From an uncultured Bacteroidales bacterium (GTDB lineage: Bacteria; Bacteroidota; Bacteroidia; Bacteroidales; Paludibacteraceae), in the NCBI GenBank assembly GCA_902784585.1, contig CACZVM010000004.1, positions 91,883 through 155,882 on the forward strand: DNA of 64,000 nt. The letters run 5' to 3'. This document shows, piece after piece, positions 26,895 to 33,991 of the stretch. Position 1 is the first letter of the stretch, and each line of letters begins with the position of its first letter. The position numbers were made by a program, and so were the translations under genes. Below the pieces are notes generated by a model. It was not told the DNA's origin. It worked only from the letters and a program-made list of their open reading frames with translations, and did no database searches.

Positions 26895-28340
26895 TTATTC
26901 CACGATGCGACCGGTCATGTCGAAGACCTGATTGCCGCGGCGGATCAACATGCGGCCGTCACGGACAAACTTCACGCACTTATCCGTCGGCTCCGACTCC
27001 ACTTCGTCAACAGCCGTACCGTTAGCCGCGAAGATGGTATATTCGCCGTTGGTGCCACCCTCCAGCGCTACGTAGTAACCATCCGGTGCCTGACGCGAAC
27101 GGTTGGGGCCCAGACGCAAGATCAGCGTACCGCGATGGCCGTAGGTGATGACCTCGTAGGAATTGTTGTTCACACTCTCGTACACATCCGACTCCGAGTG
27201 GATACCAGCCTTCTTACGCAAAGCGATGATGGCATTGATCTCCTCTTGATAGCTCTTCCAGTGCGGATAGAACACACAAGGCACACCCGGCAACATCAGG
27301 ATATACGCATTGGCCTGGAGAATCTTGTTCTTCACCGTAGCGGTGCTGAGATCCACGTTGTAACCGAGGAACTCCTGGCTCTGTGCATCTGCACGCTCGA
27401 AGGTGTCGTGGTTGTCGATGAACGAGACGGCGTAGCGGCGATAGCCACGATTGCGCAAAGAGTTGCTGGGGTTAACCAACTGGCTGTAGCTGCTATAACG
27501 AATGGCATTGCAGAGCACGTACTTCATCGGGAAATCGAAGACCAAGGTATTGAAGTTGGTTGCCCGCAGGTGACTCACCTGTTTGTCGATTCCCTCCCAA
27601 TATTCCGAAACGGAGAAATACGGCTGTGCAGTCTGGTTGTACATACTCAGGTAGCTGCCGCTATAACCCAGCGTCATATCGTAACGGAAACCGTCGTAAT
27701 GCATCACATTGAGCATCCATTGGACGTATGCCTTCGCCCAACTCTGCACATACTCACTCCTATGGTCCAAGTCACGACAACCGCCGTCGTTGGTACCGGT
27801 GTCTGTTCCGCCATGCGTAGTACTACCGTAGTAGCTCGAGCTCGGATCGGTAAACGCCTCATCGCCCGAACAGATATGACTCTGCTTCAACTGGTAGGTG
27901 CCGTACGTACCAAAATTATCCTGCCAAAAGTCCACCCATGTACTCTTATTGCCGCGGTGGTTGATGACGATATCGGCCAGCACCTTGGTGTTGCCGGCAT
28001 GCAAAGCATTGATCAGCTGCGTCAGTTTCGCCTTGGTTCCCCATGCGCCATCCTGATTGCTCAAGCAGACATGATAATAGCCCACGCCACCTGTAGAAGA
28101 AGCGCTGGGCGGGAACCACACCAGATCAAAATTAGCATTGATAGCTGCTGTGTCTTTGAGCAGATCAATCCACTTGGTGCGACCGTACTTACTGTCCGTA
28201 GCGGTTTGCGTTTTATAACTATCCCAGTAGAAAGCCTGGAGCATTACATCTTCACACTCAGCCGGAACGCCGATGTTCTCTGCGCGCGTCATCAGCGCGC
28301 TCATCATCGTTAATAAAACGAAAAGAAGGAACTTTTTCAT
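26895..28340 (-). CDS. Secreted GH13 alpha-amylase, compact, with shared tail
   Basis: The ATG at 28338-28340 begins a signal peptide (MKKFLLFVLLTMMSALMTRA); the longer frame from 28376 would overlap the promoter. 481 residues. The GH13 barrel begins almost at once (EDVMLQAFYWDSY) and shows VLADIVINHRG, YDGFRYDMTLGY, SVSEYWEG and FIDNHDTFERAD. The C-domain is short (HRGTLILRLG), then the tail (KFVRDGRMLIRRGNQVFD). It lacks the N-terminal module of its neighbours. First gene of the starch block, right behind the promoter at 28366-28397. Confidence 0.93.
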   Translation of the reverse strand: MKKFLLFVLLTMMSALMTRAENIGVPAECEDVMLQAFYWDSYKTQTATDSKYGRTKWIDLLKDTAAINANFDLVWFPPSASSTGGVGYYHVCLSNQDGAWGTKAKLTQLINALHAGNTKVLADIVINHRGNKSTWVDFWQDNFGTYGTYQLKQSHICSGDEAFTDPSSSYYGSTTHGGTDTGTNDGGCRDLDHRSEYVQSWAKAYVQWMLNVMHYDGFRYDMTLGYSGSYLSMYNQTAQPYFSVSEYWEGIDKQVSHLRATNFNTLVFDFPMKYVLCNAIRYSSYSQLVNPSNSLRNRGYRRYAVSFIDNHDTFERADAQSQEFLGYNVDLSTATVKNKILQANAYILMLPGVPCVFYPHWKSYQEEINAIIALRKKAGIHSESDVYESVNNNSYEVITYGHRGTLILRLGPNRSRQAPDGYYVALEGGTNGEYTIFAANGTAVDEVESEPTDKCVKFVRDGRMLIRRGNQVFDMTGRIVE

Positions 28341-28365
28341 CGGTTTAACTATGTTAAAATCTCTG

Positions 28366-28397
28366 CAAAGGTACAACTATTTTTTCAAACACGCAAA
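28366..28397 (-). promoter_or_regulatory. Promoter of the starch operon
   Basis: Minus strand: TTTG (28394-28397), 20-base spacer, TACCTTTG (28366-28373). Gaps of 28, 14, 38 and 65 bases downstream suggest one transcript to 18020. Confidence 0.75.
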
Positions 28398-28412
28398 TTT
28401 TTTACAAAAAAT

Positions 28413-29201
28413 TTATCTTTTTTCCACGTTTTTGACCATAACTCGGTGGTCTCGCACCACAAAAGTGACGGTCCAGCACTCATAGTCCATCTTATACTCA
28501 CGTTGGGGATCGTCCTGGTAGCCGGGCCGCGGGTCCTGACTCAGGATATACTCAATCGCCTCGCGTGTGGAAACCGGCATGGTGTTGAGGTCTACCTGAC
28601 ATTCACGAGAGAGCACGTCTTCCGAGGGACACCACTCCACCTCCAGCCGATAGTCCTTCGTCTCATCGGCAAAGCCGTTGCGCGCGTCGGGATGGCAGTC
28701 GGTAAAGCTCAGATAGGGCTTGAGGTCATAGATAGGCGTACCGTCCAGCAGGTCGGCCCCGCTGACCAGCAGATCGCCCTTGTCAATGCCCAGCAGTCGC
28801 ACGCTGCTCAGCCCTATCGGATTAGGGCGGAAGGGACTACGCGTAGCGAACACTCCCACCCGTTTGTTGCCGCCCAACCGCGGCGGGCGCACCGTGGGTG
28901 ACCAATGGTCATTGGTGATTGGTGATTGGTGATTGGTCATTGGTGATTGGTGATGGGTGCCCCTTCCGTCTAGGGTTTCCCCGTTTAACGGGGACACCGT
29001 CAGGTCATTGGTGATTTCGGAGAAGCCCCATAGGAGCCAAAGATGGCTATATCCCTCGATGCCGCGCAGCGCTTCCGCTACGCGGTATTCGGGTTCGAAC
29101 ACGATACGCGTGCAGATAGGACTCTCTTCCCTGCTCTGACGCGGAATACCGAACTTGTCCGTATGCCCGTTGCGAGCGCGTGCAATCACTTTCAAATCCA
29201 T
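28413..29201 (-). CDS. trmO: tRNA (N6-threonylcarbamoyladenosine-N6)-methyltransferase TrmO
   Basis: 262 residues. It methylates t6A37 in certain tRNAs with S-adenosylmethionine. N-terminal KFGIPRQS and CTRIVFEPEY, then LWLLWGFS, and the core PTVRPPRLGGNKRVGVFATR with RSPFRPNPIGLSS. In family members I know, GFS-type and PTVRPP segments are only ~10 residues apart. Here ~40 residues lie between them (about 62-101), encoded by a VSxLxGET palindrome (28961-28998) and seven 7-base repeats (28911-28959). The insert is in frame and the core motifs are intact, so the enzyme is probably active. Own promoter at 29279-29310. Confidence 0.92.
   Translation of the reverse strand: MDLKVIARARNGHTDKFGIPRQSREESPICTRIVFEPEYRVAEALRGIEGYSHLWLLWGFSEITNDLTVSPLNGETLDGRGTHHQSPMTNHQSPITNDHWSPTVRPPRLGGNKRVGVFATRSPFRPNPIGLSSVRLLGIDKGDLLVSGADLLDGTPIYDLKPYLSFTDCHPDARNGFADETKDYRLEVEWCPSEDVLSRECQVDLNTMPVSTREAIEYILSQDPRPGYQDDPQREYKMDYECWTVTFVVRDHRVMVKNVEKR
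28911..28959. repeat. 7-base tandem repeat inside trmO, seven units
   Basis: ATTGGTG three times, ATTGGTC, ATTGGTG twice, ATGGGTG: the longest exact heptad array in the window. It encodes HHQSPMTNHQSPITN. Confidence 0.85.
28961..28998. repeat. Palindromic in-frame insert (VSxLxGET type) in trmO
   Basis: CTTCCGT, then GGTTTC with stem CCCCGTT/AACGGGG (28979-28985, 28987-28993) and GACACC. Encodes VSPLNGETLDG. Same layout as 15121-15152 in mnmE. Confidence 0.68.
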
Positions 29202-29278
29202 ATAGTTTACATCAATAATATTCCTGATGAATAGGAAAACAATTCATTTTTGAAGTTGTTACAAGCCTATTCTGACGA

Positions 29279-29310
29279 CAAAAGTACAAAAAACATACCG
29301 AAAATGCAAG
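29279..29310 (-). promoter_or_regulatory. Promoter of trmO
   Basis: Minus strand: CTTG (29307-29310), 20-base spacer, TACTTTTG (29279-29286); leader ~75 bases. Confidence 0.6.
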
Positions 29311-29335
29311 TTTTTGTAAAAAAAATGCAAAAAAA

Positions 29336-29367
29336 TTTGCTCATATCAAAAAAAAGCAGTACTTTTG
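29336..29367 (+). promoter_or_regulatory. Promoter of tRNA-Phe
   Basis: TTTG (29336-29339), 20-base spacer ending TCAAAAAAAAGCAG, TACTTTTG (29360-29367). Confidence 0.72.
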
Positions 29368-29599
29368 CACCCGCTTTCACGTCGGAAGGGGCTCGTCTCA
29401 CCGGATTGGCCACGCCAATCAAAGCGACTCGCACTTCCTCCTCTCCGATTAAAACACCGCTTCGCTAGCGTTTTAATCGGTTGGAAGCAAAGCTCGGGAC
29501 GTAAACCAGCGAAGCGTTTGCGGACCGAAGAGCGGAGGCACCGAGTGCCCAAATGACGACAAGGTCGTCAGTCAATGCATGAGGTTGCCGAACGCGAAG
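29368..29599 (+). other. Structured leader between promoter and tRNA-Phe
   Basis: A gene-free stretch of ~230 bases rich in hairpins: CCGATTAAAAC/GTTTTAATCGG (about 29447-29480), TTGGCCACGCCAA and GACGACAAGGTCGTC. Parts recur in reverse complement at 41628-41759 (TCGCGTTCGGCAAC, GTGCCTCCGCTCT) and near 47177-47200 (CGCTCTTCGGTC). It may be an unrecognised RNA or a dispersed repeat. Confidence 0.45.
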
Positions 29600-29672
29600 G
29601 GTGCCATAGCTCAGTTGGTAGAGCAAAGGACTGAAAATCCTTGTGTCCCTAGTTCGATTCTCGGTGGCACCA
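29600..29672 (+). tRNA. tRNA-Phe (GAA)
   Basis: Acceptor GGTGCCA/TGGCACC, D-arm GCTC-AGTTGGTA-GAGC, anticodon stem AAGGA/TCCTT with loop CTGAAAA (anticodon GAA at 29633-29635), discriminator A. CCA is not encoded. The T-stem CCTAG/CTCGG has a T-C mismatch at its third pair; with CCGAG it would be perfect. Confidence 0.93.
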
Positions 29673-29675
29673 CGA

Positions 29676-29702
29676 AAAACGACCTGATGAGGGTCGTTTT
29701 TT
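29676..29702. terminator. Intrinsic terminator of tRNA-Phe
   Basis: AAAACGACC, 7-base loop, GGTCGTTTT then more T. Confidence 0.85.
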
Positions 29703-29810
29703 GGTGCCCAAGTACCAGAATCAAACTAGAGTTCTCCGCCGCTTCGCTCTGTCGATTATTGCAGAGCAATATACTTATCTCTGCAATCTTCGATTCTCGG
29801 TGGCACCACG

Positions 29811-29839
29811 AAAAAACGACCTGATGAGGGTCGTTTTTT
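29811..29839. terminator. Second copy of the terminator
   Basis: AAAAACGACC...GGTCGTTTTTT, symmetrical. On the minus strand it can end the operon whose last gene stops at 29888. Confidence 0.78.
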
Positions 29840-29887
29840 GGTGTTATAGTTGAATAAGGAAGTTTAGGCGCACTTATTGCAAGCGGA

Positions 29888-30685
29888 TCAGCGACTGACG
29901 GTCCAGTCGGAGATGAGGAAGTCAGCCTCGACCTGTGCTTCTACGGAGTCGGGCAGTTGATAGAAGAAGTCGATGCCCGTCATCGTCTCCACCTCATCCA
30001 CGGAGTGCATATAGGTCATCAGAGGTCGGTTGCCTGCGGCATTAGGCATGACAAATCCGATGGCTGTCCACTGGCCGTCTGCCCTCTGACGAAGCAGCAC
30101 CTTGTAGAACGCCTGCGGCACCACGATGCGCCGCACGGTACCGATGGTGAGTGTTGTATCGGTCACGACGGGTCCGCAGCATATATAGACGCGTCCATAC
30201 TGCGCGGCTAAGTCGCGTCCGAGTTCCTCCAGATCTTTCCAGTCCCCAGCGTTGTTGCTATGGTTCTGCGGACACATGTTGGTCATGTAGAACGACTCGC
30301 GCATCGCCTGGGCGGACCATTTCATGTCGGCCGCCGGAGCCATATGACCGCGGTCGTAGCCGGAGTTGCTATAGTCTTTGGTGACCACCGGGTCACCCTC
30401 CACCAGCGGGTCAGGCAGGAACTTGTTGGTGCGTCCCTCTTCGCCCATCGTCTCCTCGGCTGTCAACTCGTACGCCACCCAGTTGGGCAAGTGCCAATGG
30501 TGGTTGTAGCTGACGGTGTAACCGAGGTGTTCGATCCGCTGTTCGCTGCGCCGGTCGGTGAGTTGCGGCCACTCGAGATGCGCCGCTTCCACGACAGGGG
30601 AAGCAGCGGCCACCGGCTGAGCCGGTTGGCGGGCACAGGCGGTCATCACCACCGCAGCCGCGCAGATCAGCAGCAGGCGTCGCAT
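29888..30685 (-). CDS. DNA/RNA non-specific endonuclease, lipoprotein
   Basis: 265 residues. The N-terminus MRRLLLICAAAVVMTACARQ has a lipobox (VMTAC), so the protein is lipid-anchored in the envelope. The active-site motif YDRGHMAPAADMKW (about residues 107-120) is the DRGH signature of the NucA/NucM family; the downstream Asn-rich helix (CPQNHSNNAGDW) supplies the Mg-binding Asn. Substrate is DNA and RNA without sequence preference by family. The stop-start junction with the upstream membrane protein overlaps by one base (30685). May serve nucleotide scavenging or defence against incoming DNA (inference). Confidence 0.92.
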   Translation of the reverse strand: MRRLLLICAAAVVMTACARQPAQPVAAASPVVEAAHLEWPQLTDRRSEQRIEHLGYTVSYNHHWHLPNWVAYELTAEETMGEEGRTNKFLPDPLVEGDPVVTKDYSNSGYDRGHMAPAADMKWSAQAMRESFYMTNMCPQNHSNNAGDWKDLEELGRDLAAQYGRVYICCGPVVTDTTLTIGTVRRIVVPQAFYKVLLRQRADGQWTAIGFVMPNAAGNRPLMTYMHSVDEVETMTGIDFFYQLPDSVEAQVEADFLISDWTVSR

Positions 30686-31389
30686 TATTTGCGTTTGCCG
30701 AACAGGCTCAGCAGGCGGAGAAGCAGGTTGATGAAATCCAGGTAGAGCGTGAGGGCACCGATCAGCGCGATCTTCATATTACCCTCGTTGACCGTCTCCT
30801 GCGTCTGCAACAAGCGGCGTATCTTCTGGGCGTCATACACGGTAAGACCGGCGAAGATGATCACGCCGATGACCGACATCCAGATACTCTCCGGACGGCC
30901 CAGTACGATGCCAACAACCGAGGCGATGAGCAGACCGCCAAGGGCGATGATGAGGAACGTGCCCAAGCCACTCAGGTCCTTCTTGGTGAACGTACCGATA
31001 GCGGCCAGCAGGGCGAACGCGCCGGCGGTGACGAAGAAGATCTGCGCCACGCTGTCCAACTGATAGATCAGGAAGATCGAGCTCAGCGTCGCACCGTTTA
31101 ACACACAATAGACCGTGTACATGCCCGATGCAGCACCGAAACTGAGTTTGTCGATAGCCGCACTAAGTATCATCACAAACACCAGTTCGGCGATCAGCAA
31201 GCCCCAGAAGATGATTTGGCTGCCGAAAATCAGGCTGACCAGTGTAGGCGAAGCAGCCACTATCCATGCCACGAGTCCGGTGAGTGCCAGACCTCCGGTC
31301 ATCCATAGATACACATTGCGCATGAGTTCGCTTACCGCCTCTTCGCGGCGGTCGTCGAACACCACTTTTTCTGTTGTCAGATTGTCCAT
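30685..31389 (-). CDS. Bax inhibitor-1/YccA-family membrane protein
   Basis: 234 residues with about seven hydrophobic helices from residue ~28 (YLWMTGGLALTGLVAWIVAA) to the end. The family pattern is visible: MTGGLALTGLVAW in helix 1, and VYDAQKIRRLL before the last helices (GALTLYLDFINLLLRLL). Inner-membrane protein; family members are linked to membrane stress or ion leak, and YbhL/YccA interact with FtsH in E. coli. It sits 27 bases after the BspA-like gene and overlaps the nuclease gene by one base. Confidence 0.92.
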   Translation of the reverse strand: MDNLTTEKVVFDDRREEAVSELMRNVYLWMTGGLALTGLVAWIVAASPTLVSLIFGSQIIFWGLLIAELVFVMILSAAIDKLSFGAASGMYTVYCVLNGATLSSIFLIYQLDSVAQIFFVTAGAFALLAAIGTFTKKDLSGLGTFLIIALGGLLIASVVGIVLGRPESIWMSVIGVIIFAGLTVYDAQKIRRLLQTQETVNEGNMKIALIGALTLYLDFINLLLRLLSLFGKRK

Positions 31390-31416
31390 AGGTATATATT
31401 TAAATTATTCACATGA

Positions 31417-32649
31417 TTATTTCAATTCCTGTCCGCTGACGCTGTAGGTTCTGCCGCCGCGCTCGATGGTCAGCCGGCCGTCGCGGAGAAGCTTGTTGGT
31501 CTTAGGCGATTGGTCATCGGTGATCTGCTCTACGCCCGAACCGGGAATAGGCAGTATGTTGGTGAACTCACTCCAGCCCGTTGCCTGCCGGTAGAGCAAG
31601 ATACTCTCTGCAGGTACGTAGAGAGGAATCGTCTTGTCCACCCCGTCGAAATACTCCTCGTAATGGCATGCAGGGGGCGTAGTAGCGTGGCATGTCATCG
31701 ACTGCAGTCCCGTGCAGTTGCGGAACGTACGATAGCTGATATGCCGGACGCTGGCAGGCAGCACGATTTCGGTCACTCCAGAACGACCGTCGAAGGCGTA
31801 GGAGATCACCGAGCGGATACCATCAGGAATGGTATAGCTGCCGCTGTAGCCGGTAGGCAAGAAGCAGAACAAGCGGGAGTTGTAGAGCGGATCGGTCAGA
31901 GAACAACCGTTAAAAGCCGGTATGCCGATCGAGTCCACGCTCTCGGGCATGTTAAGCGTCGTCAGGCTCTTGCAGTTGTAAAAAGCCCATTTGCCGATCT
32001 TGGTGACGCCATCGGGAATAACTACGGAGTCCAAATTTGTGCAGTTGTCGAAAGCCGAGATGCCGATATTTGTCATCCCCAGCGGCAGGGTGGCTTTGCG
32101 AACCATGTATTTCATATTCTGCCTCTGCCAGGGAACATACCCTACGGAATCCACCATTTCGCCGCTACCGGCTACGGTCAGTTGACCGGTGCGCGCGTTG
32201 AGTTGCCAAGTTAGGTTGTTGCCCTGTGCACCGCAATTGCCGCTGAAGATATGATCGGTGGCGGGAACGGTGGTCTCCGCGATAACCACATAGGCATTGA
32301 GCGCCTCGATGATGTGATTGCTGCCGTAATTCTGGATTTTAAAATCGAAACGCACGCGGTAACCATACTGCACGGGCGTTTGCGTCTTGCCTCGATAGAC
32401 ATAGAGCGGCAGGCCTTCGCCTCCGAGTTGATCTACCAACCAGAAGTTCTGGTTGTTGTACTGGCTGCTATACGCCTCCGCAGCCACCACGTAGCCATCG
32501 ACGCTGTATATCTGTTCGGAAGTAGTGTTGGCTGCCAAGGTATCACCTATAGACAACGCCTCTGCCACTGTGACGATTTCGGGGGTATCCGCCCAAACTG
32601 TTCCTACGCTCAAAGCAAGCGTCAGAAAGAAAGAGAAAACATTTTTCAT
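31417..32649 (-). CDS. Secreted BspA-like leucine-rich-repeat protein with shared tail
   Basis: The longer frame starts at 32688 inside the promoter; MKNVFSFFLTLALSVGTVWA at 32649 is a signal peptide, giving 410 residues. Residues ~20-130 resemble an OB-fold domain common in exported Bacteroidales proteins (TVAEALSIGDTLAANTTSE, then FWLVDQ). Residues ~165-370 are LRR_5/BspA-type repeats (IGISAFDNCTNLDSVVIPDG, IGKWAFYNCKSLTTLNMPES). The tail is NKLLRDGRLTIERGGRTYSV. The linker before the tail (ITDDQSPKTN) is encoded by a short 7-base repeat near 31509-31525. Likely surface adhesin or ligand-binding protein. First gene of a three-gene unit with the membrane protein and the nuclease. Confidence 0.9.
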   Translation of the reverse strand: MKNVFSFFLTLALSVGTVWADTPEIVTVAEALSIGDTLAANTTSEQIYSVDGYVVAAEAYSSQYNNQNFWLVDQLGGEGLPLYVYRGKTQTPVQYGYRVRFDFKIQNYGSNHIIEALNAYVVIAETTVPATDHIFSGNCGAQGNNLTWQLNARTGQLTVAGSGEMVDSVGYVPWQRQNMKYMVRKATLPLGMTNIGISAFDNCTNLDSVVIPDGVTKIGKWAFYNCKSLTTLNMPESVDSIGIPAFNGCSLTDPLYNSRLFCFLPTGYSGSYTIPDGIRSVISYAFDGRSGVTEIVLPASVRHISYRTFRNCTGLQSMTCHATTPPACHYEEYFDGVDKTIPLYVPAESILLYRQATGWSEFTNILPIPGSGVEQITDDQSPKTNKLLRDGRLTIERGGRTYSVSGQELK

Positions 32650-32685
32650 CTGCTGTAAAATATAGTTAATAAACCTTTTCGGCTG

Positions 32686-32717
32686 CAAAGGTACAACATT
32701 TTTTTGGAACAGACAAG
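32686..32717 (-). promoter_or_regulatory. Promoter of BspA-like gene
   Basis: Minus strand: CTTG (32714-32717), 20-base spacer, TACCTTTG (32686-32693). Confidence 0.68.
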
Positions 32718-32725
32718 ATTTTCGG

Positions 32726-33433
32726 TCAAAAAATATCTTCTGCGGCTGCGCAAGCAGGTTTTAGCGAGGAAAAAAGCGGCGGTGGCGCGAGTGTCGGCGG
32801 GGAGGAAAAGGCGAACCGATAGAAGGCTCCGCGTATCCTGGGACGGCGGATGAGCGGTTCGGCCGTGGCAGCAGGGCTAAGCGGCTCGAAAGAGAGGTCT
32901 TCGGAGAGAGGTTCGGAGACCGTTGCCGGTTCGAGGGCTTTTCGGCGTGCCGCCTGAAGTTCGCGGTAGATAGCGACGTAGGTATATTGATAGAAACGGG
33001 AATAGCGTTTCATGCCTGTTTCCGGCGCTTCACCGCATTGGAAGACGCGGAAATAATGGCGGAAGAAACGTATACGCCATTCCATGGCTGCGAGGGAGTG
33101 GTCATGCTCGAGCGCATGGGCCATCCGCTGGGCCGTCTTGATAAGTTCGCGGTTGGCAAGGCAGGCAGCAGACCAAGTCTTGGGAAAATGGTAGGTATAG
33201 AGCTGGAGGAGTTGGCCTCCGCGACGCGGAAGACGGCGGACGATGATATGTTTTCGGTAGTGGTAGCCTTCCTTGACGGTGTTCATGGCACCCCAGAACA
33301 TATCAATGCCGGTAACGGGCACGAAATAGCGCACTCCGCGTCTGTGGGAAGCGGAGATGTCCGAATGAGGAGCGTAGTACGAAACGGCGCATTTCAAACG
33401 GTTTTTTACGATAGATTTCAGGTGTCGTACCAT
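32726..33433 (-). CDS. Orphan basic protein, unknown function
   Basis: 235 residues, no signal peptide and no membrane segment. It is basic and aromatic-rich: VRYFVPVTGIDMFWGAMN, YHYRKHIIVRRLPRRGG, then a helical core (NRELIKTAQRMAHALEHDH, AMEWRIRFFRHYFRVFQ, FYQYTYVAIYRELQAARR). After residue ~175 it becomes Pro/Ser/Ala-rich and looks disordered. I do not recognise a family. A Bacteroidetes-type promoter 170 bases upstream (33602-33633) and coherent codon use suggest a real gene. Single-gene unit between the BspA-like gene and the orphan lipoprotein. Confidence 0.6.
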   Translation of the reverse strand: MVRHLKSIVKNRLKCAVSYYAPHSDISASHRRGVRYFVPVTGIDMFWGAMNTVKEGYHYRKHIIVRRLPRRGGQLLQLYTYHFPKTWSAACLANRELIKTAQRMAHALEHDHSLAAMEWRIRFFRHYFRVFQCGEAPETGMKRYSRFYQYTYVAIYRELQAARRKALEPATVSEPLSEDLSFEPLSPAATAEPLIRRPRIRGAFYRFAFSSPPTLAPPPLFSSLKPACAAAEDIF

Positions 33434-33601
33434 TTGTCGTAACAGGTTGTATATGTGTCAATTACAAGTGACTAAAAAGTAGCATGGTCTAGGATAGGCT
33501 GTGGCCGCATATTTTCCAGCCATGGAATTGTTCTAATTTAGTCCTCAAATCGAGTGCAAACCGGTTTAGAACCGGAGCAAGTTATTTCCCAATTTCGAGT
33601 G

Positions 33602-33633
33602 CAAAGGTACAACAAAAAAATGACATGTGCAAA
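33602..33633 (-). promoter_or_regulatory. Promoter of the orphan protein (duplicated 40-base sequence, copy 1)
   Basis: TTTG (33630-33633), 20-base spacer, TACCTTTG (33602-33609) on the minus strand. The surrounding ~40 bases (33601-33640) are identical to 35559-35598. The rest of the gene-free stretch 33434-33888 holds short direct repeats (GGCGGATGTGAGGA twice near 33851-33885) and nothing else I recognise. Confidence 0.68.
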
Positions 33634-33888
33634 TAAAAAAAACATTGATAAATTGTATATATATACGTAGTATATATATAGTATAAGAAGGCAAAAAATG
33701 ACGATTTCTGGGCGTTGACCGAGGATAAATAACGCGGTAATAACGCACTAATCACTCGGAAATCACTCCGAAATCGCCCCCTTTTGTCTTGTGCCGGGCT
33801 TGTGGTTTTCTGGTTGGCTTGTGACGCTCCCGACGCGCTCCCGATAATAAGGCGGATGTGAGGAAAATGTGAGGCGGATGTGAGGAGC

Positions 33889-33988
33889 GGTCGATAATAT
33901 CGACCTGAAATGGACAAAAGAAGAAAACGCCCGGCACAGGTGTGTCGGGCGGGAGCGGGCAATAATATTGCCCTATTAATGGACGGAG
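33889..33988. repeat. Paired 17-base palindromes with conserved tails, locus A
   Basis: GGTCGATAATATCGACC (33889-33905) is followed by TGAAATGGACAAAAG. GGGCAATAATATTGCCC (33957-33973) is followed by TATTAATGGACGGAG. Both palindrome-plus-tail types recur at 35765-35842 with compensating base changes in the stems. A third hairpin between them is the terminator at 33928-33951. Confidence 0.65.
33921..33951 (-). terminator. Intrinsic terminator of the orphan lipoprotein gene
   Basis: CGCCCGGCAC, loop AGGT, GTGTCGGGCG (33928-33951) with one wobble pair, followed on the minus strand by a T-rich run. Confidence 0.75.
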
Positions 33989-33991
33989 GAA

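Larger units (their letters stand above)
29653..29842 (+). repeat. Direct repeat of tRNA-Phe 3' end plus terminator
   Basis: TTCGATTCTCGGTGGCACCA and the following terminator occur at 29653-29705 and again at 29789-29842, differing by one A. About 83 bases lie between. Duplicated tRNA 3' ends are typical of integrase attachment sites, but no integrase is present. Confidence 0.75.

Noticed and set aside
28911-28959. Heptad array as a CRISPR or VNTR promoter element
   Set aside because: Units are contiguous without spacers and lie inside the trmO reading frame, so it is listed as a coding tandem repeat.
29579-29824. Open frame reading GAIAQLVEQRTENPCVPSSI over the tRNA
   Set aside because: This peptide is the well-known translation artefact of a tRNA gene; the tRNA-Phe explains the sequence.
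33582-33962. 126-residue minus-strand frame
   Set aside because: It runs through a promoter, palindromes and short direct repeats, and its composition is not coding-like.
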